Made by a program: the position numbers and the translations under genes. From NCBI GenBank assembly GCA_946413885.1, contig CAMKMK010000144.1, forward strand, positions 1-5,817: DNA of 5,817 nucleotides. The letters run 5' to 3'. This DNA comes from an uncultured Prevotellaceae bacterium (lineage in GTDB: Bacteria; Bacteroidota; Bacteroidia; Bacteroidales; Bacteroidaceae). This document shows, in pieces, positions 1 through 5,817 of the stretch (position 1 is its first letter; the number at the start of each line of letters is the position of its first letter). The notes under the pieces were generated by a model, which was not told the DNA's origin, did not search any database, and was given only the letters and a program-made list of their open reading frames with translations.

Positions 1-18
1 GAAACAACAGGTCAATAT

Positions 19-50
19 TTTGGAAAATAGACGAGAAAATCATAATTTTG
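19..50 (+). promoter_or_regulatory. Bacteroidota-type promoter for the CotH-dockerin operon
   Basis: A TTTG element at 19-22 and TAATTTTG at 43-50 are separated by 20 bp. This is an exact match to the Bacteroidota housekeeping consensus (TTTG, 19-21 bp, TAnnTTTG). Transcription would begin a few bases after position 50, giving a leader of roughly 40-45 nt before the start codon at 99. The leader is A-rich and has no clear Shine-Dalgarno motif, as is usual in this phylum. No operator-like repeat is visible around it. The transcription start is inferred from the motif only. Confidence 0.75.
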
Positions 51-98
51 CACTCAAAATTTGACTAAAAGAAGCAGAAAATAACGAAAAAGAGAAAT

Positions 99-3000
99 AT
101 GAAGCTGAGAATAATCTGGTGTTGTTTGGCAATGCTGGTGGGGATGAGTGGGAAGGCAGATGATGCTTTGGGCCTCCCTCTCATTACTGATGCGTGGCAA
201 CTGAGCAGTAATGCCAGCGACTGGCAAGAGGGCCAGCACTTGGAATATCTGATTGACGGAAAGTCCAGCTCTTTTTGGCACACGGATTGGCACAATCAGG
301 TGAGCGACAGATATCATTATCTGCAAGTAGAGTTGAAGGAAGCCTTCCGCGGCCACATGGTGATCTATATGCTGCGTCGAAACACTCCCAATGACCATCC
401 TACCCAGATGATTGTGGAGGCCAGTAACGATAAGAATGAGTGGACATCGATTACCACATTGGACTTCCCATACGATGGTCCTGGCACACCCACTTTATCT
501 GAAGTGTTCACCTTGCATAAGGAATACAAATACATACGTGTGGCTGCCACAGATTGCACAGGTGCCGACCATTATGGCTACCGCGTCTTCTGGCATGCGG
601 CAGAGTTCCAGTTGTATCCCGCCTATGGTGACCTTCCCTTCATTCCCACGCAATTGGTAGATGGAGATCTGCACAACAAGACGGTTTACTACACGATGAC
701 GATTCGAGGGAACAAGAAGATTTACGTGGATGGAACCCGTCTTCGTTGTGAAACCACAGATAACATCAAGCCTGTTCACCTGTGGGCTTTCACAGGGAAC
801 CCGACGGATGGCTTCCGCATTTACAATTTCTCGACAGGAGCAACGTGTCATGCCTATCTGTCCAGCAGCGACAACAGGACGTATGTAGAAATGGTACCTG
901 ACACCCGCGCGAGTGGTACGGATGTCTTCATGCTGTCATCCAATTGGTTTGGAGGCTATAACTTCTATTTCCCTGGCGTGGAGAATTCCTGCTGGAATGA
1001 CTTCAACAACGAGAACGTGATTGCTACCTGGAACCACAGCAACTCTCCCAACGACAACGGTTCAAACATTGTCTTTGAGGAATTCGATGCTGAGGCCCTG
1101 AAACACTACGTGACGGAGGTTTCCTTGAGTCCCAAGGGAGTTACCTTATATACAGGTGAAACGACGACTCTGAACTATACGGTAGAGCCCCAGGATGCCA
1201 CGAACAAGAACGTGGATTGGTCAAGTTCGAATGAGGACATCGTGACAGTTGATGCCAACGGACTGGTGACCGCTATTGCTCCAGGCATTGCTTACGTGAT
1301 AGCTACCGCGAAGGATGGGTCAAATGTATCAGACCGTTGCCGTGTGATCGTGATGGATGGTGAAGCTTTGGAACCCATGACAGGCGACATCGCTTACCTC
1401 TATCGGGCTGATGGAAAGGTGGAGGCTTATCCTCAGATTTACATCAAGAGTCTGTCGCAAGACGAGACAGGCGTGAAGCTGACGTTGGAAGACGACACGA
1501 AGAAAACGTTTAAACCCTATGAGGTAGATTCCATCAGTACGGTTGCTCCTGAATTCCCCTCCTTCACCTCCTTCAAGTTCAACAACAAATTCAACGATCA
1601 GTTGATAGGCGACTCAGAAGGCGTTATCGGCGAGGACGGCACGATCAACCTGACGGTTGTAGGTATTGGACGAAGATTGACTGCTTCGTTCAAGACGAGC
1701 GATGATGACGCGAGTGCCTACATCGGCAATGAGTTGCAGGTGAGCAAAGTGAGTCGTCCCCGTTTCAATGGCGATGTGATCTATACGGTGGCCCATCGCG
1801 GGCAGACCATCTTAAGGAAGACTGTGGGAGGCAAACTGGTGGAATATCCATTGGGGCGTGATTATAACGTACATGTTGACTTCTTGACGGATCATCCCAA
1901 AGGAGAGTACAATGTGCCTGCCATTCATATAAACACGATGGACGGCACGATGATCAGCAGCAAGAGCCGTTATTGGGATGCGCTTATATGGATTGATGGC
2001 GCAGGAGTTTTCCCAAGCTTGCAAACGATGCCTGTGCATATTCGAGGCAGAGGAAACAGTAGTTGGGCTGGCGAGTGGGGCAAGAGTCCTTATCGCTTGA
2101 AGTTCGATGACAAGGTGAAAGTGCTTGGCTTGTCCAAAGGAAAGAATTGGAACCTGATAGCCAACGCGCAGCGTGAGTCTATGACAAGTAATGCTATCGG
2201 CCAGCGAGCTGCTCAAATGGTTGGCGTTGCCGCTGCCAATCACGAGATTCCTGTAGAGTTGTATATCAACGGAAACTATCGTGGCTCCTACAACCTGACG
2301 GAAAAGATAGGCTTGAGCAACAACAGTATCGATTTGGACGATGAATCGAATGCGGTTCTCTTGGAGTTGGATTCTTACTACGATGAGGCCTACAAGTTCA
2401 CGACTTCCAATTATCAGGTTCCTGTCAACATCAAGCAACCAGAATTCGACGAGGCGAATCCGGAAACGAACCTGTCCTTCGACGATATCCGTACTCATTT
2501 CAATGCCTTCACGACAGGTTTGTATAACGGAGAGGACATCAGCAAGTATGTGGATGTGGATTTTCTTGCCCGTTATCTTTTCGTGAACGACTTGATAGAG
2601 AACTTTGAGTTCATGCATCCCAAAAGCACGTATCTCTACAATGAAAACATCATGGATCCGGAAAGCAAGTATATCTGGGGGCCTGCCTGGGACTTGGATT
2701 GGGCATTCGGATATGAGCAATCAGGAACCTATTTCCGTGTGGACGCCCAAAGAGACTATTGGTCTGGTCATAACATGGAGATGGATTGGACAGGTTTCAT
2801 CAGGGATTTGCGCTACAGCGGCGAGGCAACCAATCGAGCTTATTATCGCGTTTGGACAAACTTCATGAGGAATCATCTGGAGGAATTGATAGAGTTCTGC
2901 GATGATTATTACGAATATGCCGCTCCTTCCTTTACTCACGATAACAGCATGTGGGGTTCAGGTGACGCTTCCACCTATCAAGATGTTACCAACAACTCGA

Positions 3001-3923
3001 AGACTTGGCTCAAGACACGTGCCAACTACATCTATGACTACTTATCCAACAAATTGGGTTACGCAGAAACAGATTATCTGGAAGATGATGAGAATCCTGA
3101 GATCACCTTGGGAGACGTGAATGAGGATGGAGCCATCACAACAGCCGATGTGGTTTGTATCCTGAACTTCATTATGGGTATTGAGAATGAGGATTTCGAA
3201 TTCAGTCAGGCAGATACTGACGGCAACGAGATCATTACCATTGCAGATGCCATGTATGTATTGAACATAGCGGATCGACTGAAGAGCAACAATGTTCGCC
3301 GTCTGCGTTTGGCTGAGGCAGATGCAACCATTCGATTGACTCCCATCACACTTCAACACGGACTTACCGCCGATATGCCTGTCACTCTGTCAATAGATGA
3401 AGGAGCGACCTATAGCGGTGTTCAGTTTGATGTGACGCTTCCAGCTGGAATGACGCTAAGTGATGTGGTTCTTCCCGTTGCATGGGCAGGAGCCGCAAAG
3501 CATGTTAAAGAGTTGGGGGAGAACAAGTTCCGTGTGTGTCTGTATGCTTCTGCCCAGGATCTCATCCCAACGGGCGCCAATGTTCTTCACTTGATGCTGG
3601 ACAGCAATGAAGAAGTCCAGAATGGTCTGCTGACGATGAACATAGGGAACGCTATGCTTGTGAACGAAGCAGGTGAAGATGAACGATTGGATGCATGTTC
3701 AGTTCGTATGGAGATGACTGCAACGGGCATCAACGAGATAGCTCAGTTAGGCATTCATGGAGGTTCCGCTTTGCAGGTAGAGAGTTCAGAGGACGCCATC
3801 CTGCGTGTCTACTCATTGGATGGACGTCTCGTCCGCTTATGCAACGTGCCAGCTGGTAAATCCAGTTTGAGGTTGCCTCGTGGCATCTATGTGGTAAACA
3901 ATCAGAAAATCATTATTCGATAG
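99..3923 (+). CDS. Secreted multidomain CotH kinase family protein with discoidin-like, BIG2, dockerin-like and cohesin-like domains
   Basis: This is a complete 1274-residue exported protein. Residues 1-20 form a signal peptide: a basic start, the hydrophobic run IIWCCLAMLVGM, and likely cleavage after GKA. No lipobox is seen. Residues about 29-172 look like an F5/8 type C (discoidin) domain, often glycan-binding. Residues 183-330 are an unassigned Trp/Asn-rich beta domain, possibly a beta-trefoil. Residues 338-418 are a BIG2 Ig-like domain (VDWSSSNEDIVTVDANGLVT). Residues 485-600 are a beta-sandwich-like module. Residues about 605-985 are the CotH kinase domain, with RGRGNSSW (649-656), the YRLKFD lysine K668, TEK with E735, and WDLDWAFG (864-871). 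D831 and D865/D867 are candidates for the catalytic and metal-binding acidic residues. Residues 1003-1064 form a dockerin-like pair of calcium loops (D1006/N1008/D1010/D1017 and D1039/D1041/N1043/D1050). Residues 1075-1207 resemble a cohesin-like beta-sandwich. Residues 1208-1274 are a C-terminal tail ending GIYVVNNQKIIIR, similar to Bacteroidota type IX-style sorting tails. Family CotH proteins bind ATP and some phosphorylate secreted proteins. The substrate here is unknown. The start at 99 is chosen because it gives the signal peptide and sits about 45 nt from the promoter. Confidence 0.9.
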   Translation: MKLRIIWCCLAMLVGMSGKADDALGLPLITDAWQLSSNASDWQEGQHLEYLIDGKSSSFWHTDWHNQVSDRYHYLQVELKEAFRGHMVIYMLRRNTPNDHPTQMIVEASNDKNEWTSITTLDFPYDGPGTPTLSEVFTLHKEYKYIRVAATDCTGADHYGYRVFWHAAEFQLYPAYGDLPFIPTQLVDGDLHNKTVYYTMTIRGNKKIYVDGTRLRCETTDNIKPVHLWAFTGNPTDGFRIYNFSTGATCHAYLSSSDNRTYVEMVPDTRASGTDVFMLSSNWFGGYNFYFPGVENSCWNDFNNENVIATWNHSNSPNDNGSNIVFEEFDAEALKHYVTEVSLSPKGVTLYTGETTTLNYTVEPQDATNKNVDWSSSNEDIVTVDANGLVTAIAPGIAYVIATAKDGSNVSDRCRVIVMDGEALEPMTGDIAYLYRADGKVEAYPQIYIKSLSQDETGVKLTLEDDTKKTFKPYEVDSISTVAPEFPSFTSFKFNNKFNDQLIGDSEGVIGEDGTINLTVVGIGRRLTASFKTSDDDASAYIGNELQVSKVSRPRFNGDVIYTVAHRGQTILRKTVGGKLVEYPLGRDYNVHVDFLTDHPKGEYNVPAIHINTMDGTMISSKSRYWDALIWIDGAGVFPSLQTMPVHIRGRGNSSWAGEWGKSPYRLKFDDKVKVLGLSKGKNWNLIANAQRESMTSNAIGQRAAQMVGVAAANHEIPVELYINGNYRGSYNLTEKIGLSNNSIDLDDESNAVLLELDSYYDEAYKFTTSNYQVPVNIKQPEFDEANPETNLSFDDIRTHFNAFTTGLYNGEDISKYVDVDFLARYLFVNDLIENFEFMHPKSTYLYNENIMDPESKYIWGPAWDLDWAFGYEQSGTYFRVDAQRDYWSGHNMEMDWTGFIRDLRYSGEATNRAYYRVWTNFMRNHLEELIEFCDDYYEYAAPSFTHDNSMWGSGDASTYQDVTNNSKTWLKTRANYIYDYLSNKLGYAETDYLEDDENPEITLGDVNEDGAITTADVVCILNFIMGIENEDFEFSQADTDGNEIITIADAMYVLNIADRLKSNNVRRLRLAEADATIRLTPITLQHGLTADMPVTLSIDEGATYSGVQFDVTLPAGMTLSDVVLPVAWAGAAKHVKELGENKFRVCLYASAQDLIPTGANVLHLMLDSNEEVQNGLLTMNIGNAMLVNEAGEDERLDACSVRMEMTATGINEIAQLGIHGGSALQVESSEDAILRVYSLDGRLVRLCNVPAGKSSLRLPRGIYVVNNQKIIIR

Positions 3924-3929
3924 GGTGCG

Positions 3930-4529
3930 ATGAAAAGACTATTCTTATATGCAATCCTGATGATAGCTTCAGTCACAGGCAAGCTGCTGGCAGAAGAGAA
4001 TGTGAGAGTAAGTGTGACGCCTCAGGATACTCGTCAATGGCAGGTGGCAGTAGCTTTGGAGAGCAATTCGCCAAGTGTCTTCTGTGCATTCCAAATGGAT
4101 TTGCTTTTACCTAATGGCGTGACATATCAGGAAGGAACCATCAAGACGGGTGAACGGACCAGCGATTATTGTATCATGTTGACCCAGTTGTCAGCCGAGA
4201 ACCTACGTGTTCTTTCTTACTCAGATTCCCAAAAGAATATCGCTGCTGGTAGTGGAAATCTCTTCACTTTGCAGATCTTTGGTGATGAATCGCTTACAGG
4301 AAAGGAAAGCCTTGTCTTGAAGAACATCCGTTTCTCGGATGCCAAAGGAGAGGAAACCACTGTTCAGGGCGTGTCAGTTGACCTGTCAACAGGTGTCTGC
4401 CGTATCTTGGCTGATGAGGATGCTGGGAGAATCTATTCGCTTCAGGGCGTTTGCATGGAGGCGACTTCACTCTCAGCACTTCGTCCTGGTATCTATATTG
4501 TGAATGGACGCAAAGTGATGGTTCGCTAA
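3930..4529 (+). CDS. Small secreted cohesin-like protein with C-terminal sorting-type tail
   Basis: This is a complete 199-residue protein. Residues 1-21 form a signal peptide: MKR, then a hydrophobic stretch, with likely cleavage after LLA and before EEN. Residues about 24-152 are predicted beta-rich, with the pattern of a cohesin-like sandwich: paired strands, a CAFQMDLLLPNGV segment that aligns with SGVQFDVTLPAGM in the upstream protein, and a later NLFTLQIFGD strand. Residues 155-199 form a short tail with IYSLQG and PGIYIVNGRKVMVR, closely resembling the tail of the upstream protein. The start lies 6 bases after the upstream stop, and AGGG at 3922-3925 overlaps that stop, so co-transcription and perhaps translational coupling are likely. 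A role as a docking partner of the upstream dockerin-like segment is inference. No enzyme motif is visible. It could instead be a general surface-exposed beta-sandwich protein of unknown function. Confidence 0.85.
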   Translation: MKRLFLYAILMIASVTGKLLAEENVRVSVTPQDTRQWQVAVALESNSPSVFCAFQMDLLLPNGVTYQEGTIKTGERTSDYCIMLTQLSAENLRVLSYSDSQKNIAAGSGNLFTLQIFGDESLTGKESLVLKNIRFSDAKGEETTVQGVSVDLSTGVCRILADEDAGRIYSLQGVCMEATSLSALRPGIYIVNGRKVMVR

Positions 4530-4586
4530 GTGTCTCTGATGTTTACTTGATTGTCAATTCCACATGTCAAAAAAGTGTATATTTCA

Positions 4587-4619
4587 GACAAATGAAAAAA
4601 TATTCATAAAATGTTTGTC
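4587..4619. repeat. Short inverted repeat overlapping the mdh promoter
   Basis: GACAAA at 4587-4592 is the reverse complement of TTTGTC at 4614-4619, with a 21-base AT-rich centre. The right arm contains the TTTG promoter element. A further TTTGTC occurs at 4643-4648, overlapping the TAAATTTG element. The arms are only 6 bp in AT-rich DNA, so this may be chance. If it is real, it is placed where a repressor would block the promoter. Confidence 0.3.
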
Positions 4620-4646
4620 GAAATCCGTTTTTTTTGCCTAAATTTG
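4614..4646 (+). promoter_or_regulatory. Bacteroidota-type promoter for malate dehydrogenase
   Basis: TTTG at 4614-4617 and TAAATTTG at 4639-4646 are separated by 21 bp, fitting the Bacteroidota consensus exactly. Transcription would start near 4650-4653, leaving a leader of about 36-39 nt that is rich in A and T and lacks a Shine-Dalgarno motif. The rest of the 159-base gap from 4530 holds no gene. No convincing GC-rich terminator hairpin follows the small secreted protein, so readthrough from the upstream operon is possible. The T run at 4628-4635 has no stem before it. Confidence 0.75.
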
Positions 4647-4688
4647 TCATGGGAAAGTATTAACCTACATAAATAAATCAAAATCATT

Positions 4689-5693
4689 ATGGCATTCTTA
4701 ACTGACGAAAAACTTGTGATTGTTGGTGCTGGTGGAATGATCGGTTCCAACATGGCTCAGAGCGCTTTGATGCTCGGCTTGACTTCAAACATTTGTCTTT
4801 ATGATGTATTTCCTCCTGAGATTGGTCCTTTGGGCGTAGCTGAGGAGATGCGTCAATCTGGTTTTGCTGATGCAAACATCGTTGCTACGGCTGACCCTGC
4901 TGTTGCTTTCACGGGTGCCAAGTATATCATCTCCAGTGGTGGGGCACCCCGTAAGGAGGGTATGACACGCGAGGATCTGCTGGCTGGCAACTGTAAGATT
5001 GCTGAGGGCCTGGGTATGGACATCAAGAAGTACTGCCCTGACGTAAAGCATGTTGTCATCATCTTCAATCCTGCTGACTTGACTGGCTTGGTTACCTTGT
5101 TGTACAGTGGTTTGAAACCTGGTCAGGTTACTACTTTGGCAGCTCTTGACTCCACTCGTTTGCAGAGCGCATTGGCAAAGAAGTTCAATGTGATGCAGAA
5201 TCAGGTTATAGGAGCTCACACCTTTGGTGGTCATGGTGAACAGATGGCAGTATTCGGCAGCGCTGTAACAATCGCAGGCCGCAAACTGACTGACATCGTG
5301 GGTACACCTGAGTTCCCTGAAGAGGAATGGGAACAGATGAAGAAAGAGGTAACGCAGGGTGGTGCTGCCATTATCAAATTGCGTGGTCGTTCCTCGTTCC
5401 AGAGTCCTGCCTTGCTGAGCGTTCAGATGATCGCGAGTGTGATGGGTGCTGAGCCCTTCAGATATCCTGCCGGCACCTATGTCAACACAGGCAAGTACAA
5501 TCATATCATGATGGCAATGGATACCACGCTGGATCAGAATGGCTGCACCTACAAGGTTCCTCAGGGCACACCTGAAGAAAATGCCAAGTTGGATGCAAGC
5601 TACGAGCACCTGTGCAAGATGCGTGACGAGTTGGTAACCTTGAACATCGTTCCTCCCATCAGCGAGTGGAGCAAGATCAACCCCAACTTGTAA
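4689..5693 (+). CDS. mdh: Malate dehydrogenase (NAD-dependent, LDH/MDH family)
   Basis: This cytoplasmic enzyme interconverts malate and oxaloacetate with NAD(H). In Bacteroidales it usually serves the reductive branch leading from oxaloacetate to succinate and propionate. The 334-residue length fits the Bacteroidales form. Visible motifs are the NAD-binding GAGGMIG (13-19), D39 at the end of the second Rossmann strand, which favours NAD over NADP, and the mobile active-site loop GGAPRKEGMTRED (84-96). In that loop R88 marks malate rather than lactate specificity, and R94 is the second substrate arginine. NPAD (127-130) carries N127, ALDSTRLQS (152-160) carries D154 and R157, and GGHGEQM (180-186) carries the catalytic H182. 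All key residues are present, so the enzyme should be active. The start is fixed by the promoter spacing and by the early Rossmann strand. Its codons look more uniform than those of the upstream genes, as expected for a highly expressed housekeeping gene. It has its own promoter and terminator and is probably monocistronic. Confidence 0.96.
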   Translation: MAFLTDEKLVIVGAGGMIGSNMAQSALMLGLTSNICLYDVFPPEIGPLGVAEEMRQSGFADANIVATADPAVAFTGAKYIISSGGAPRKEGMTREDLLAGNCKIAEGLGMDIKKYCPDVKHVVIIFNPADLTGLVTLLYSGLKPGQVTTLAALDSTRLQSALAKKFNVMQNQVIGAHTFGGHGEQMAVFGSAVTIAGRKLTDIVGTPEFPEEEWEQMKKEVTQGGAAIIKLRGRSSFQSPALLSVQMIASVMGAEPFRYPAGTYVNTGKYNHIMMAMDTTLDQNGCTYKVPQGTPEENAKLDASYEHLCKMRDELVTLNIVPPISEWSKINPNL

Positions 5694-5734
5694 GCAAGCT
5701 TTCATTCAGGAAAGATAGAATTGTCTATAGACTT

Positions 5735-5775
5735 CTGGTGCTGTGACAGGAATCATGGCACCAGTTTTATTTTTT
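5735..5775 (+). terminator. Intrinsic terminator after mdh
   Basis: A 12-bp stem pairs 5735-5746 (CTGGTGCTGTGA) with 5753-5764 (TCATGGCACCAG). It has two G-T wobbles in the middle and a 6-base loop, CAGGAA. A T-rich tract, TTTTATTTTTT, follows at 5765-5775. It begins 41 bases after the mdh stop codon. The T tract lies only on the + strand side, so it acts for mdh and not for a convergent gene. Confidence 0.88.
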
Positions 5776-5781
5776 ATCACT

Positions 5782-5817
5782 ATGAACACATATTTCCATT
5801 CAACCCATTTCTCCAAA
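5782..5817 (+). CDS. Possible start of a further gene, cut by the window end
   Basis: An ATG at 5782 opens a frame of 12 codons (MNTYFHSTHFSK) that runs off the end of the window. It lies only 6 bases after the terminator T tract. No Bacteroidota promoter with both elements is seen before it; TATTTTTT at 5768-5775 is one base off the TAnnTTTG motif and has no TTTG partner. The peptide is too short to recognise, and the frame may be chance. Confidence 0.15.
   Translation, partial: MNTYFHSTHFSK

Noticed and set aside
99..158. Lipoprotein signal for the large protein, because of the CC pair at residues 8-9
   Set aside because: The cysteines lie within the hydrophobic core and are preceded by IIW, which does not fit the lipobox, and a normal cleavage site after GKA is present.
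1812..2720. A 302-codon open frame on the - strand inside the CotH region
   Set aside because: It is antisense to a well-supported domain, has no promoter or signal, and its protein shows no recognisable motif. It is a by-product of the codon use of the real gene.
4578..4585. A second -7-like element, TATATTTC, upstream of the mdh promoter
   Set aside because: It differs from TAnnTTTG at the last base and has no TTTG at the right distance upstream, whereas the element at 4639-4646 is perfect on both counts.
4628..4635. Run of eight T as a terminator for the two-gene operon
   Set aside because: No stable GC-containing hairpin precedes it. The run lies between the two mdh promoter elements and is better explained as promoter spacer.
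4785..5705. A 306-codon open frame on the - strand opposite malate dehydrogenase
   Set aside because: The + strand encodes a complete enzyme with all catalytic residues. The antisense frame has low-complexity, motif-free content and is a shadow.
1..5817. CRISPR array, insertion sequence, tRNA or rRNA
   Set aside because: No regularly spaced direct repeats, transposase motifs, terminal inverted repeats, or RNA gene signatures were seen on either strand.

Overview
The window reads as a piece of a Bacteroidota chromosome, most likely a gut or rumen Bacteroidales (Prevotellaceae- or Bacteroidaceae-like). Three lines point there. Both recognisable promoters match the Bacteroidota housekeeping type (TTTG, about 20 bp, TAnnTTTG) rather than the E. 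coli type. The starts of genes 1 and 3 have A-rich leaders without a clear Shine-Dalgarno sequence. The malate dehydrogenase has the sequence style of Bacteroidales enzymes. The genus is an inference from style, not a measured match.

Layout, all on the + strand: a promoter at 19-50 drives a 1274-residue secreted multidomain protein (99-3923). Six bases later comes a 199-residue secreted protein (3930-4529), so the two very probably form an operon. A 159-base AT-rich gap (4530-4688) carries a second consensus promoter. It is followed by malate dehydrogenase (4689-5693), a strong intrinsic terminator (5735-5775), and 42 bases in which no gene can be called with confidence.

The first two genes are the interesting part. 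The large protein runs: signal peptide, discoidin-like (F5/8 type C) binding domain, an unassigned beta-rich domain resembling a beta-trefoil, a bacterial Ig-like (BIG2) domain, a linker and beta-sandwich module, a CotH-type atypical kinase domain, a two-loop type I dockerin-like segment, a cohesin-like beta-sandwich, and a short C-terminal tail of the Bacteroidota sorting-signal style. The small protein is essentially the last two modules alone: a signal peptide, a cohesin-like beta-sandwich and a very similar tail. This suggests an exported kinase-like protein with a companion that could dock onto it or share its export route. The dockerin-cohesin pairing is inferred from family resemblance and has not been demonstrated.

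Malate dehydrogenase is a central-metabolism gene with its own promoter and terminator and appears to be an unrelated neighbour.
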